Positions 43,486 through 54,811 are shown, numbered from the stretch's first letter. The stretch: 64,000 nucleotides of DNA from Palleronia salina (GCF_900141995.1 NZ_FQZA01000009.1:1-64000); one strand, 5' to 3'. Translations and numbers: made by a program. Notes: generated by a model from the letters alone, not told the origin.

Positions 43486-46281
43486 ATGGCCTTCGGCAAG
43501 GGACATCATCTGCATCTGGTCGACGGCTCGGCCTTCATCTTCCGCGCCTACCACGCGCTGCCGCCGCTGACGCGCAAGTCGGACGGGATGCCCATCGGGG
43601 CCGTATCGGGCTTCGTGAACATGATCTGGAAGATGATCGAGGACAACAAAGGCCCCGACGCCCCCACCCACGCGGCGGTGGTATTCGACAAGGGCAGCCA
43701 CACGTTCCGCAACGACCTTTACGACGCCTACAAGGCCAACCGGGACGAGATGCCCGAAGACCTGCGCCCGCAGATTCCGCTGACGCGCGAGGCCACGCGC
43801 GCCTTCAACCTCGCCTGTCTCGAGCAGGAGGGATTCGAGGCCGACGACATCATCGCGACCCTGGCCTGCCGCGCGCGCGAGGCCGGGGGGCGCTGCACCA
43901 TCATCAGCTCGGACAAGGACCTGATGCAGCTGGTGGGCGGCGGGGTCGAGATGTTCGACGCCATGAAGAACACCCGCATCGACGACGAGGGCGTGCGCGC
44001 CAAGTTCGGCGTCGGCCCGGACCGGGTGGTCGACGTGCAGGCGCTGGCCGGTGACAGCACCGACAACGTGCCCGGCGCACCCGGGATCGGCATCAAGACG
44101 GCTGCCACTTTGATCAATGAATTCGGTAGCCTGGACGAACTTCTTGAACGGGCGCATGAAGTGCCGCAGCCCAAGCGGCGCCAGACGCTGATCGAGAAGG
44201 CCGACCAGATCCGCCTGTCGAAACAGCTGGTCCAGCTCGATTGCGACATGGCGCTGGATTACGATCTCGACAGTCTCGAGGTGCGCGAGCCGGTGACGCA
44301 GGAGCTCCTCGATTTCCTGACGCAGATGGAATTCCGGACGATGACCAAGCGCGTGTCCGACGCTCTGGGCATCGAGGCGCCCGTGATCCGCGACCAGACC
44401 GACGATGGCGCGGCCCCCCGCGAGGAGGCCGAACAGGTCGCCTTTCCCGAAAGCTACACCTGGGTGAAGGACACCGACGCGCTGAAGGACTGGATCGCGC
44501 GCGCCCATGCCCGCGGCTACGTCGCCATCGACACCGAGACGACGTCCCTGAACGAGATGCAGGCGCTGCTGGTGGGCGTGTCGCTGTGCATCGAGCCGGG
44601 CGAGGCGTGCTATATCCCGCTGGGCCACAAGGAAAACGCCGAGGCCGACCTGTTCGCCACCGACGCGCTTTCGGACGGTCAGATCCCGTTCGACGAGGCC
44701 ATGGGGCTGCTGAAGCCGCTGTTCGAGGATCCGTCGGTCCTGAAGATCCTCCAGAACGCCAAGTACGACTGCAAGGTGCTGGCGCGGCTGGGCGTGCAGG
44801 TGGCGCCGGTGGATGACACCATGCTCATGTCCTACGCGATGAACGGCGGCCTGCACGGCCACGGCATGGACACGCTGAGCGAACGCTACCTCGGCCACAG
44901 CCCGATCCCGATCAAGGAGCTGATCGGCACGGGCAAGAGCCAGGTCACCTTCGACAAGGTCGAGATCGCCAAGGCGGTGAACTACGCCGCCGAGGACGCA
45001 GATGTCACGCTGCGGCTGTGGCACCTGTTCAAGCCGCAGCTGCACCGCAGTCACGTGACCACGGTCTACGAGACGTTGGAGCGGCCGCTGATCCCCGTTC
45101 TGGCGCGGATGGAAATGGCCGGGGTGAAGGTCGACCGCAACGTGCTGAGCCGCATGTCGGGCGCGTTCGAACAGAAGATGGCGGGGCTCGAGGACCAGAT
45201 CCGCGAACTGGCGGGCGAGGATTTCAAGGTCTCGAGCCCCAAGCAGCTGGGCGAGATCCTGTTCGACAAGCTGGGGTTGCCGGGCGGCAAGAAGACCAAG
45301 ACCGGCGCCTACCAGACCGGCGCCGATATCCTGGAAGACCTGGCGACCGAGCACGAATTGCCTGGGCTGGTGCTGGACTGGCGGCAGGTGAGCAAGCTGA
45401 AAAGCACCTACACCGACGCGCTGCAGGACCATATCGACCCGGAAACGGGCCGGGTGCACACGTCCTATTCCATCGCGGGGGCGAATACCGGGCGTCTCGC
45501 CTCGACCGAGCCGAACCTGCAGAACATTCCCATCCGCACCGAGGAAGGCCGCCGCATCCGCGAGGCCTTCGTCGCGCCCGAGGGGCGCACGCTGGTGGCG
45601 CTGGACTACAGCCAGATCGAGCTGCGCATCCTGGCCCACATCGCCGGGATCGGCGAGCTCAAGCAGGCCTTCAAGGACGGGCAGGACATCCACGCGCTGA
45701 CCGCGTCCGAGATGTTCAACGTGCCGCTGGACCAGATGACGCCCGAGATCCGCCGCCAGGCCAAGGCGATCAATTTCGGCGTGATCTACGGCATCTCGGG
45801 CTTCGGCCTGGCGCGCAACCTGCGCATCCCGCGCGACGAGGCGCAGGGCTTCATCGACCGCTATTTCGAGCGGTTCCCCGGCATCCGCGACTACATGGAC
45901 GAGACGGTGAAGTTCGCCAAGGAACACGGCTTCGTCCAGACGCTGTTCGGCCGCCGGATCAACACGCCCGAGATCAACGCCAAGGGCCCCGGCGCGGGCT
46001 TTGCCAAGCGCGCGGCGATCAACGCGCCGATCCAGGGCACGGCCGCCGATGTGATCCGCCGCGCCATGATCCGCATGGAGGACGCGATCGCGGACCTTCC
46101 GGCGACCATGCTGCTGCAGGTCCACGACGAACTGCTGTTCGAGGTGGACCAGGGCGCCGAGGACGACCTGGTGAAGGCCGCGCGCGAGGTGATGGAGGGC
46201 GCGTCGCTGCCCGCCGTGGACCTGTCCGTGCCGCTGGAGGTCGACGCGGGGCAGGGCGCCACCTGGGCCGAGGCGCATTGA
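43486..46281 (+). CDS. polA: DNA polymerase I
   Basis: This 931-residue three-domain polymerase fills gaps and removes Okazaki primers. The 5'-3' exonuclease part (residues 1-300) begins LHLVDGSAFIFRAYHALPPL and has EADDIIATLA. The 3'-5' proofreading domain keeps its acidic pair (YVAIDTETTSL). The polymerase domain has motif A DYSQIELRILAHIAG (about 706), the O-helix RRQAKAINFGVIYGISGFGLA and motif C QVHDELLFEV (about 877). The stop overlaps the next start by one base. Confidence 0.97.
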   Translation: MAFGKGHHLHLVDGSAFIFRAYHALPPLTRKSDGMPIGAVSGFVNMIWKMIEDNKGPDAPTHAAVVFDKGSHTFRNDLYDAYKANRDEMPEDLRPQIPLTREATRAFNLACLEQEGFEADDIIATLACRAREAGGRCTIISSDKDLMQLVGGGVEMFDAMKNTRIDDEGVRAKFGVGPDRVVDVQALAGDSTDNVPGAPGIGIKTAATLINEFGSLDELLERAHEVPQPKRRQTLIEKADQIRLSKQLVQLDCDMALDYDLDSLEVREPVTQELLDFLTQMEFRTMTKRVSDALGIEAPVIRDQTDDGAAPREEAEQVAFPESYTWVKDTDALKDWIARAHARGYVAIDTETTSLNEMQALLVGVSLCIEPGEACYIPLGHKENAEADLFATDALSDGQIPFDEAMGLLKPLFEDPSVLKILQNAKYDCKVLARLGVQVAPVDDTMLMSYAMNGGLHGHGMDTLSERYLGHSPIPIKELIGTGKSQVTFDKVEIAKAVNYAAEDADVTLRLWHLFKPQLHRSHVTTVYETLERPLIPVLARMEMAGVKVDRNVLSRMSGAFEQKMAGLEDQIRELAGEDFKVSSPKQLGEILFDKLGLPGGKKTKTGAYQTGADILEDLATEHELPGLVLDWRQVSKLKSTYTDALQDHIDPETGRVHTSYSIAGANTGRLASTEPNLQNIPIRTEEGRRIREAFVAPEGRTLVALDYSQIELRILAHIAGIGELKQAFKDGQDIHALTASEMFNVPLDQMTPEIRRQAKAINFGVIYGISGFGLARNLRIPRDEAQGFIDRYFERFPGIRDYMDETVKFAKEHGFVQTLFGRRINTPEINAKGPGAGFAKRAAINAPIQGTAADVIRRAMIRMEDAIADLPATMLLQVHDELLFEVDQGAEDDLVKAAREVMEGASLPAVDLSVPLEVDAGQGATWAEAH

Positions 46282-46676
46282 TGCACGCGGCTGCGGTCAT
46301 CCGTGGCTGCATCTTTGCCTGCACGGCCGGAGCCTTCTGCGCGCTGTTGCTGATCGTGGCGGCGGCCGCGGCCCTGTCGCCCGAGCCGCCCGAATGGGGG
46401 CGGATCCTGCCCACCGTTCTCGGCGCCGCGTTCCTTCTTTCGCTGCCGTTGACCGGTATCGCGCTGCTCGCCGCCTGGCTGGCGGCGCGGCGCCGTGCGA
46501 CAGCGACGTGGTGGCAGGCGGGCGCGGGCGGCGGCGTGCTGGGCGCCCTAGCGGGTGCGCTGATCGGGCCAATTCCGATCGTGGCTTTGTTCGGCGCGCT
46601 GGGGGTGGCGACCGGCCTTTGCGCGTGGGTGGCGGCCTTCGGGCCCCGCCGTGCCGTCCCGTTCGGCGCGGATTGA
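46281..46676 (+). CDS. Small membrane protein of unknown function
   Basis: The 131-residue protein has four hydrophobic segments (about 8-32, 43-68, 80-98 and 98-118) and a short basic tail, with no recognised motif. Its ATG overlaps the last base of the polA stop (TGATG), so translation is coupled to polA. It ends 8 bases before the pseudouridine synthase gene. Confidence 0.68.
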   Translation: MHAAAVIRGCIFACTAGAFCALLLIVAAAAALSPEPPEWGRILPTVLGAAFLLSLPLTGIALLAAWLAARRRATATWWQAGAGGGVLGALAGALIGPIPIVALFGALGVATGLCAWVAAFGPRRAVPFGAD

Positions 46677-46684
46677 GCGCCTTC

Positions 46685-47272
46685 ATGCTGATCGCGCTCA
46701 ACAAGCCCATGAACCGGCTGAGCCAGTTCACCGACGAGGGACGCTGGCAGGGGCTGTCGGGCCTGGACCTGCCCAAGGGCGTCTATGCGGCCGGGCGGCT
46801 GGACCGCGACAGCGAGGGGCTGCTTCTGCTGACCGATGACGGGCGGCTGCAGGCGCGCATCACCTCGGCCCGGGTCGAGAAAAGCTATCTCGCGCTGGTC
46901 GAGGGGCGCATCAGCGCCGGCGCGCTGGCGCAGCTTCGCATCGGCGTGGAGTTGAAGGACGGGCCGACGCGCCCCGCGGGGGCCGAGGCCATCGACCCGC
47001 CCGCGCTGTGGGAACGCGACCCGCCGGTGCGGGTGCGCAAGACCGTCCCCGACAGCTGGCTGCGGCTTGACCTGCGCGAGGGGCGCAACCGGCAGGTGCG
47101 CCGGATGTGCGCCGCGGTGGGCTTTCCCTGCCTGCGGCTGGTGCGCTGGCGCATCGGCAATGTCTTGGTGGACGGTCTCGAGCCGGGCCAGTGGCGCGAG
47201 GTCGACCCGGCCGATCTCGGCCTGTCGGGGCCGGGCGGCAAAAGAGCGGGACCGCGACCCACGCGGCGCTGA
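46685..47272 (+). CDS. 23S rRNA pseudouridine synthase, RluE-like
   Basis: The 195-residue enzyme belongs to the RsuA/RluB/RluE branch. Catalytic Asp40 is in AAGRLDRDSEGLLLLTDDG; ALNKPMNRLSQFTDEG and LREGRNRQVRRMCAAVGFPCLRLVR complete the pattern. It lacks an S4 domain and has the RluE length, so U2457 of 23S rRNA is the likely target. It probably shares a transcript with polA. Confidence 0.9.
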   Translation: MLIALNKPMNRLSQFTDEGRWQGLSGLDLPKGVYAAGRLDRDSEGLLLLTDDGRLQARITSARVEKSYLALVEGRISAGALAQLRIGVELKDGPTRPAGAEAIDPPALWERDPPVRVRKTVPDSWLRLDLREGRNRQVRRMCAAVGFPCLRLVRWRIGNVLVDGLEPGQWREVDPADLGLSGPGGKRAGPRPTRR

Positions 47273-47361
47273 GCGGCAAGGTGGGCGAAAACACCGCAGG
47301 AACCGCATCTCGGGCGCGGGCCTTGGTCGCACAAACACTGAGACGACCGAAAGGACACCCG

Positions 47362-47886
47362 ATGCCCCAGACACCCGAAGCCGCACAGAAAGCCCCCGCG
47401 CTCGACATTCCGCTGATCATCGGCACCCGCTGGAAGCTGGAAGACCAGTCGCCCAAGGCGTTCACGCAGATCATCGTCTATCGCGGGCTGCATTGCCCCA
47501 TGTGCAAGAAGTACCTGTCGCAGGTGCGCGAGCTTTACGACGACTTCCTTGCCAAGGGCGTCGAGACGATCCACGTCTCGATGGACACGGAAGACCGCGC
47601 GCGCGAGGCGCACGAGAACTGGGGCCTCGACCCGATCCCCATGGGCTATGGCCTGACCGAGGCGCAGGCGGCTGACTGGGGGCTGTATGTCTCCAGGGCC
47701 ATCAAGGACGCCGAGGCCGACGTCTTCGCCGAGCCGGCCGTCTTCTGGGTGCGCCCGGACGGCAAGCTTTACCTGGCCTCGGTATCGAATTCGCCCTTCG
47801 CGCGGCCCGACCTGGCCGAGCTGCTCGACAAGGTCGATTTCATCCAGGAAGAGGATTACCCGGCGCGCGGCACCAAGGCGGCGTGA
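47362..47886 (+). CDS. Peroxiredoxin-like thioredoxin-fold protein
   Basis: This 174-residue AhpC/TSA-like protein has a CxxC pair in IIVYRGLHCPMCKKYLSQV (Cys45, Cys48), followed by VETIHVSMDTEDRAREAHENWGL and VFWVRPDGKLYLASVSN. It lacks the Thr-xx-Cys peroxidatic motif of ordinary peroxiredoxins, so a thiol-redox role is safer than peroxidase. No signal peptide, so cytoplasmic. An AAAGGA site precedes the ATG at 47362. Confidence 0.83.
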   Translation: MPQTPEAAQKAPALDIPLIIGTRWKLEDQSPKAFTQIIVYRGLHCPMCKKYLSQVRELYDDFLAKGVETIHVSMDTEDRAREAHENWGLDPIPMGYGLTEAQAADWGLYVSRAIKDAEADVFAEPAVFWVRPDGKLYLASVSNSPFARPDLAELLDKVDFIQEEDYPARGTKAA

Positions 47887-47939
47887 TCCCGGCGCGCGGC
47901 GGGTGGCCCTCGCCGCGCGTTCCCTGCTAGGGCTGTGCC

Positions 47940-48803
47940 ATGCCCCACGACCACGTCCATCACGCGGGACCCGATGGCGACCGACGCGTCGCGCTGGCCG
48001 TCGGGGTCAACATCGTCCTGACGGTCGCGCAGGTGGTCGGGGGGCTTCTGTCCGGGTCGCTCGCGCTGATCGCGGACGCGCTGCACAACCTGTCGGACGC
48101 GCTGAGCCTGATCATCGCGCTGGTGGCGCGCCGCATCGCCCGAAGGCCCGCCGACGACCAGATGACCTTCGGCTATGGCCGGGCCGAGGTGGTCGCGGCG
48201 CTGGTCAACCTGACCACGCTGATCGTGCTGGGTCTTTTCCTGATCTACGAGGGGATCGGACGCCTGTTCGACCCGCAGCCCATCGATGGCTGGATCGTGG
48301 TGATCCTCGCGGCGATCGCGCTGGTGGTCGACCTGGTCACGGCGTTCCTGACCTACGCCATGGCGAAAGGGTCGATGAATATCCGCGCGGCGTTCCTGCA
48401 CAATCTGGCCGACGCGCTGGGGTCGGTCGGGGTGATCGTCGCGGGCACACTCGTGCTGCTCTACGACTGGCGGTTGGTGGACCCGATCGTAACGCTGGGC
48501 ATCGCCGCCTACATCCTGTGGCACGGCGTGGCCGAGATCGGCCCGGCCATTCGCCTGCTGATGCTGGGCACGCCGCCCGAGGTCGAGACCTGGGCCGTGC
48601 GCGAGGCCATCGACGAGGTCGAGGGGGTCGCGCGGATCAGCCACCTGCACCTGTGGCAGATCGACGAGGGCAAGACGAGCGTCGAGGCCCGCGTCGTGCT
48701 GATCGCGGGGTCCGATCCGGTGGCGACGGCGCGAGCGGTAAAGGCGGAGTTGCACGACCAGTTCGGCATCGCCCACGCCACGGTCGAGCCGCAGCAGGAC
48801 TGA
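47940..48803 (+). CDS. Cation diffusion facilitator (CzcD/ZitB-like)
   Basis: The 287-residue CDF exporter opens with a His-rich N-terminus (MPHDHVHHAGPDGD) and has six membrane segments. The metal-site residues are in IADALHNLSDALSLI (His49 and Asp53) and in the second pair FLHNLADALGS. The cytoplasmic C-terminal domain contains VARISHLHLWQIDEGKTSVEARVVL. It probably exports zinc or related divalent metals in exchange for protons. Confidence 0.93.
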   Translation: MPHDHVHHAGPDGDRRVALAVGVNIVLTVAQVVGGLLSGSLALIADALHNLSDALSLIIALVARRIARRPADDQMTFGYGRAEVVAALVNLTTLIVLGLFLIYEGIGRLFDPQPIDGWIVVILAAIALVVDLVTAFLTYAMAKGSMNIRAAFLHNLADALGSVGVIVAGTLVLLYDWRLVDPIVTLGIAAYILWHGVAEIGPAIRLLMLGTPPEVETWAVREAIDEVEGVARISHLHLWQIDEGKTSVEARVVLIAGSDPVATARAVKAELHDQFGIAHATVEPQQD

Positions 48804-48851
48804 CGCCGCGACCTGCGTGAAACCGTCGCGCCCCCGCCCGAGTTGGGCGGC

Positions 48852-49496
48852 ATGAACTGGATATCCGAAAACAGCGAGATCCTGAGCCTGGCGCTCTCGG
48901 CGCTCATGGCGCTTATCTGGATCGTCTACCTGCAGATCTTCGCCATGGGCTACCTGCGCCAGCGGCGGCCCATCGTCCTGATCAGCCGCACGGCCGGTAC
49001 GGGGGACAGCGCGCGGTGCTTCGTGTCGAACATGGGCGCCGAGCCGATCTACCTGACGGCGCTGATCGCCGATGTCTGGGTGGACGACACCCAATATCGC
49101 AGCTTCGTCACCGACCGGGACGAGCTGAGCGCGGATGACGTGGAAAGCCCCGGGGATGCGACAAACCAGGGCCCCCTTAATTCAGGCAGTTACCTGGATG
49201 CCGGGAATTTCGGTACGATCGTTAAACGAGCGCTGGATCACCTGGCCTTGGCCGATCAGGACGGACAGGTGGTGGAATTGCGCCTGACGGTCCTGTGCAA
49301 CTCGGGCCATTCGAACCTTCTGGTGGCAGCCAGCCGGTCCTTCCGAGTGGGCTGGGCCGACGGCACGCGCATGTTCATCCCGCGTCGGCCGCAGACCGAC
49401 CAGGCGTCGTCCTACTTCCGGCGATTGCACTATCGCCGGGTGCTTCAACAGGCCATCGACGAAGAGGCCTCGCGGCTGACCGGACACGACGGCTGA
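48852..49496 (+). CDS. Membrane-anchored hypothetical protein
   Basis: The 214-residue protein has one N-terminal membrane segment (about 8-32, ILSLALSALMALIWIVYLQIFAMGYL). A cytoplasmic beta-rich domain (RRPIVLISRTAGTGDSARCFVSNMGAEPIYLTALIADVW) and a basic C-terminal helix follow. I recognise no family. It is convergent with the DUF1285 gene, with 9 bases between the stops. Confidence 0.72.
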   Translation: MNWISENSEILSLALSALMALIWIVYLQIFAMGYLRQRRPIVLISRTAGTGDSARCFVSNMGAEPIYLTALIADVWVDDTQYRSFVTDRDELSADDVESPGDATNQGPLNSGSYLDAGNFGTIVKRALDHLALADQDGQVVELRLTVLCNSGHSNLLVAASRSFRVGWADGTRMFIPRRPQTDQASSYFRRLHYRRVLQQAIDEEASRLTGHDG

Positions 49497-49505
49497 ACGT
49501 TCGGC

Positions 49506-50090
49506 TCAGGGCAGTTCGGCCGCCGGGATGATCGGGAAGAAGACACCGGCCGAATGCACGCCGAACCATTCCTCGCCCTCGTGCGTGGCGGTCTCGCCCA
49601 TGTCGACCAGCCGGTAGAAGCTCTTGCGGTCGATCAGCGCCTCGAGGTTGCGACGGATCAGCACATAGGGCGAAGGCTCGCTCGTGTCGGGGTCGCGGGT
49701 CACACGGATCGGGTGATCGGCGTCCGCGCATACCGTGTCGCCCACGTTGGTGGTGAAATGCAGCCCGCCATCGACCTCGGCCACGTCGACCGCGACGAAG
49801 GGCGCGTCCTCGACCTTGATGCCCAGTTTTTCCACCGGCGTGACAAGGAAATAGTCGTCGCCCTCGCGTTTGAGGATGGTCGAGAACAGCCGCACCAGCT
49901 TGGTCCGTTGGATGGGCGTGCCTTCGTGAATCCAGGTGCCGTCGCGCCGGATCACCAGGTCCATTTCGCCGCGATAGGGCGGATCCCACTTGTCGACCGG
50001 CGGCAGTCCGCGCGCGCCCGCTTTTCGGGCAGCGTCGGCCAAAGCGTCGGAAGCCGCACTCACATTTCCATCAGGGGAGCCTTTTGACAT
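49506..50090 (-). CDS. DUF1285 domain protein
   Basis: The 194-residue protein contains the DUF1285 core: GEMDLVIRRDGTWIHEGTPIQRTKLVRLFSTILKREGDDYFLVTPVEKLGIKVEDAPFVAVDVAEV and YVLIRRNLEALIDRKSFYRLVDMGE. The fold is known but the function is not. The ATG at 50088-50090 starts MSKGSPDGN. It is divergent from moxR across 61 bases, a pairing that is common in this group. Confidence 0.92.
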   Translation of the reverse strand: MSKGSPDGNVSAASDALADAARKAGARGLPPVDKWDPPYRGEMDLVIRRDGTWIHEGTPIQRTKLVRLFSTILKREGDDYFLVTPVEKLGIKVEDAPFVAVDVAEVDGGLHFTTNVGDTVCADADHPIRVTRDPDTSEPSPYVLIRRNLEALIDRKSFYRLVDMGETATHEGEEWFGVHSAGVFFPIIPAAELP

Positions 50091-50151
50091 TTGTGCCTGC
50101 CGCGTTCGATCTACATCATGGATTGAGCATAGCGGGCGAGGTAGGATTGTC

Positions 50152-51146
<995 letters not shown>

Positions 51147-51150
<4 letters not shown>

Positions 51151-52028
51151 GCGATCCCGCCGCCCTCAGATCCCGCGCCGAGACGCTGGCCGGCCCGCTG
51201 CCGGCGCTGCTGGCGGGTGCCCAGCACCTGGCGCGGACGGTCATGCTGGGCAGCCACGGGCGGCGGCGCCCGGGGCAGGGCGACGAGTTCTGGCAATACC
51301 GCCCCGCCATTCCCGGCGACGCGGCGCGCAGCGTGGACTGGCGCCGCTCGGCCCGGTCGGATGGGCATTTCGTCCGCGAAAAGGAATGGCAAGCGGCGCA
51401 GTCGGTGATGTTGTGGGTGGACCAGTCGGCGTCCATGAGCTTCGCCTCGAAGGGTCAGGCCCCCAAGTCCGACCGCGCGGCCGAACTGGCGCTGGCCACC
51501 GCGATCCTGCTGGGCCACGGGGGCGAGCGGGTGGGGCTGTGCGACCACGACCTGCCGCCGCGCACCGGGTCGCTGCAGCTGCTGCGGCTGGCCCAGGCGC
51601 TGGGCGCGGGCGACGCGGCGGCCCAACCGCCCGATTACGGTGCGCCGCTGGCGCGCGAGATGCCGTCGCGGTCGCGCGCGCTGTTCCTGTCGGACTTCCT
51701 GGGCGACGTGACCCCGGTCGAGGGCGCGCTGCTCGAGGCCGCGGATCGCGGGATCTCGGGCGTGCTGGTGCAGGTGCTCGACCCGCAGGAGGAGGCGTTC
51801 CCCTTCGACGGGCGCACGATCTTCGAATCCATGGGCGGCACGCTCAGCCACGAGACCCTGAAGGCGGGCGAGCTGCGCAATCGCTACCTCGACCGGCTGG
51901 CCGAGCGGAAGGACCGCCTTTTGCAACTGTGCCGGACCACGGGCTGGCAATACACGGTCCATCACACGGACACGCCGCCGCAATCCGCCCTTCTGTGGAT
52001 CTACGGCGCGCTGGAGCGTGATCACTGA
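51147..52028 (+). CDS. DUF58 (VWA-like) protein
   Basis: The 293-residue protein has the DUF58 motif GDEFWQYRPAIPGDAARSVDWRRSARSDGHFVREKEW followed by a VWA-like strand with a MIDAS-type start (MLWVDQSASMSF). It is the usual MoxR partner. The GTG at 51147 overlaps the moxR stop, and its own stop overlaps the next start by one base. Confidence 0.93.
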
Positions 52029-54805
52029 TGTGGATCGTGGGGCCCATAGGGTTCACCGCGCCCTGGCTGCTGCTGGGGCTGGTGGCTCTGCCGATCCTGT
52101 GGCTGCTGCTGCGCGCGGTGCCGCCCGCGCCGGTGCGCCGGCGGTTCCCGGGGGTCGCGCTGCTGCTGGGCCTGCGCGACGACGAACACCAGGCCGACAA
52201 GACGCCGTGGTGGCTGCTTCTGCTGCGCGCGCTCGCGGTGGCCGCCCTGATCGTCGGCTTCGCCGGCCCCGTGCTGAACCCCGAGGATCGCAGCGGCGGC
52301 AGTGGCCCGCTCCTGGTGCTGATGGATGGCAGCTGGGCCGACGCGCGCGACTGGCCGCGCCGGGTGGCGCGGGTCGAACGCGCGCTGGACGAGGCCGGGC
52401 GCGACAACCGCCCCGTGGCGCTGGTCACGCTGACCGACCGGCCCGAGGGCGACCTGCCGTTCCGCGCGGCATCGGACTGGGCACAGACCCTTCCGGGGCT
52501 CGCGCCGCAACCGTGGCAGGCCGAGGGCGCCGCCGACTGGGCCGCGTCCCTCGACGGTGATTTCGACACCATCTGGCTGTCGGACGGGACCGCGCAGCCG
52601 TGGCGTGGCGACGTTCTGGAGGCGTTGCAGGATCGCGGGGAGGTCCGCGTCTTCGAATCGCCGTCCCCGATCTACGGGCTGGCGCCGCCGGCTTTCGAGG
52701 ATGGGGCCATCGCCGTCACCGCGCGCCGGGCGGCCACCGGGCGCGGGGCCGAGGTGACGATCACCGCGCGCGGGCTGGATCCCAGCGGGATCGAACGCGA
52801 GCTGGCGCGCGAACCGCTGGCCTTCGGCCCGGGCGAGGACGAGGCCACCCTGGCGCTGAGCCTGCCGCCCGAGCTGCGCAACCGCGTGACGCAATTCGCC
52901 ATCGACGGCGTGCGCTCGGCCGGGGCGGTGGCGCTGACCGATGACAGCCTGAAGCGGCGCGAGGTGGCGCTGATCGCCGGGCGCGACGACCGCGAGGGGC
53001 TGCAACTGCTGTCGCCGACCCATTACCTGGAACAGGCGCTGGAGCCGGTGGCCGACCTGGTGGAGGGCACCCTGTCGGATATCCTGCTGGCCAATCCCGA
53101 CGTGATCGTGCTGGCCGACGTGGCCACGCTGCCGCAGGCGCAGGCCGACGAGATGCGTGACTGGGTCGAGGGCGGCGGGCTGCTGCTGCGGTTCGCCGGG
53201 CCGCGCGTGGCCGGCAGCGACCTGAGCCGCGAAACCGAGGATCCCCTGATGCCGGTGCGCCTGCGCGCGGGCGGGCGCAGCGTCGGCGGCGCCATGAGCT
53301 GGGGCGAGCCCAAATCCCTGCGCCCCTTCGGCGAGGACTCGCCCTTCAACGGGCTCGAGATCCCCGGGGACGTCACCGTCACGGCGCAGGTCGTGGCCCA
53401 GCCCGACCCGGACCTGAGCGAACGCACCATCGCGTCGCTGACCGACGGCACGCCGCTGGTCACCCGCAAGCGGCTGGGCGACGGGCAGGTCGTGCTGTTC
53501 CATGTCACCGCCAATGCCGAGTGGTCGAGCCTGCCGCTGTCCGGCCTGTTCGTCTCGATGCTGGAGCGTCTGGCCGTCAGCACACGCGCTGCGCGGCCCG
53601 ATGCCAGCGCGCTGGAGGGCACGGTCTGGAGCCTGAGCGAAGCGGTCACCGCCTTCGGACAGGTGGACGAGGCGGGCACGATGCCGGGGGTCGCCGGCGC
53701 CGACCTGGCCCGCGGCGTGCCGGGGCCCGCGACGCCGCCCGGCCTTTACGCGGGCGAGGATCGCCGTGTCGCGCTGAACGTCATCGGCCCCGAGACCGAA
53801 CTGGCCGCCGCCAGCTGGCCCGCGAACGTGGCCGTGGACGGGCTGGCCGTCGCGCAGGAGCGGGACCTGTCGGGTTGGCTGCTGGCCGCCGCGCTGGGCC
53901 TGTTGGCGCTGGACGTACTGGCCGCGCTGTGGCTGGCCGGGCGGCTGACCGGCCCGCGGGCGAGCGCCGCGGCCGTGGTCCTGGCGCTGTTGCTACCCGT
54001 GGGCGAGGCGCGCGCGCAGGACGGCACGGCCCCCGAGCGCGAACCGCTGGGGGACTTCGCCATCGAAGCGACCTCCGAAGTCGTGCTGGCCCACGTGCTG
54101 ACCGGCAATTCCGACCTGGACGAGCTGGCGCGCGCGGGCCTGGAGGGCCTGTCGCGCACGCTGTTCGCCCGCACCTCGATCGAGCCGGCGGAGCCCATGG
54201 GCGTGAACCTCGAGACCGACGAGCTGGCCTTCTTCCCGTTCCTCTACTGGCCGGTGACGGCCGACCAGCCGCAGCCCTCGGACGCGGCCTATGCCAAGCT
54301 GAACACCTACCTGCGCGGGGGCGGGCTGATCCTGTTCGACACGCGCGACGCCAACGTAGCGGGTTTCGGCGCGGCGACGCCGGCGGGCCGCAAGCTGCAG
54401 GAACTGGCCCGGCCGCTGGACATCCCCCCGTTGGAGCCGGTGCCGGACGACCACGTGCTGACGCGCACCTTCTACCTGCTGCAGGATTTCCCGGGCCGCT
54501 ACGCCGGGCGCGACATCTGGGTCGAGGCATCGCCGCCCGACGCGCAGGCGGTCGAGGGGATGCCGTTCCGCAACCTCAACGACAACGTGACACCGGTGGT
54601 GATCGGCGGGAACGACTGGGCGGCGGCCTGGGCCATCGACGACAGCGGCCAGCGCCTGTTCCCGGTGGGGCGTGGCTTTGCCGGCGAACGCCAGCGCGAG
54701 ATCGCCCTGCGCTTCGGCGTGAACCTGATCATGCACGTGCTGACCGGCAACTATAAATCCGACCAGGTCCACGTGCCCGCGCTGCTGGACCGGCTGGGTC
54801 AGTAG
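52028..54805 (+). CDS. BatA/DUF4159 membrane protein
   Basis: This 925-residue protein starts with the BatA N-terminal membrane module (GFTAPWLLLGLVALPILWLLLRAVPP, RRFPGVALLLGL, second helix about 60-80). It has a VWA/Rossmann-like region without a clear MIDAS and two further membrane segments (about 618-645 and 650-672). It ends with a DUF4159 domain (about 680-925, FPFLYWPVTADQPQPSDAAYAKLNTYLRGGGLILFDTRD). Together with MoxR and DUF58 it suggests an envelope-located stress or assembly complex; the client is unknown. Confidence 0.9.
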   Translation: MWIVGPIGFTAPWLLLGLVALPILWLLLRAVPPAPVRRRFPGVALLLGLRDDEHQADKTPWWLLLLRALAVAALIVGFAGPVLNPEDRSGGSGPLLVLMDGSWADARDWPRRVARVERALDEAGRDNRPVALVTLTDRPEGDLPFRAASDWAQTLPGLAPQPWQAEGAADWAASLDGDFDTIWLSDGTAQPWRGDVLEALQDRGEVRVFESPSPIYGLAPPAFEDGAIAVTARRAATGRGAEVTITARGLDPSGIERELAREPLAFGPGEDEATLALSLPPELRNRVTQFAIDGVRSAGAVALTDDSLKRREVALIAGRDDREGLQLLSPTHYLEQALEPVADLVEGTLSDILLANPDVIVLADVATLPQAQADEMRDWVEGGGLLLRFAGPRVAGSDLSRETEDPLMPVRLRAGGRSVGGAMSWGEPKSLRPFGEDSPFNGLEIPGDVTVTAQVVAQPDPDLSERTIASLTDGTPLVTRKRLGDGQVVLFHVTANAEWSSLPLSGLFVSMLERLAVSTRAARPDASALEGTVWSLSEAVTAFGQVDEAGTMPGVAGADLARGVPGPATPPGLYAGEDRRVALNVIGPETELAAASWPANVAVDGLAVAQERDLSGWLLAAALGLLALDVLAALWLAGRLTGPRASAAAVVLALLLPVGEARAQDGTAPEREPLGDFAIEATSEVVLAHVLTGNSDLDELARAGLEGLSRTLFARTSIEPAEPMGVNLETDELAFFPFLYWPVTADQPQPSDAAYAKLNTYLRGGGLILFDTRDANVAGFGAATPAGRKLQELARPLDIPPLEPVPDDHVLTRTFYLLQDFPGRYAGRDIWVEASPPDAQAVEGMPFRNLNDNVTPVVIGGNDWAAAWAIDDSGQRLFPVGRGFAGERQREIALRFGVNLIMHVLTGNYKSDQVHVPALLDRLGQ

Positions 54806-54811
54806 CCACGC

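Noticed and set aside
43372-46278. 968-residue frame opposite polA
   Set aside because: polA is unambiguous on the plus strand; the antisense frame is a codon-bias artefact.
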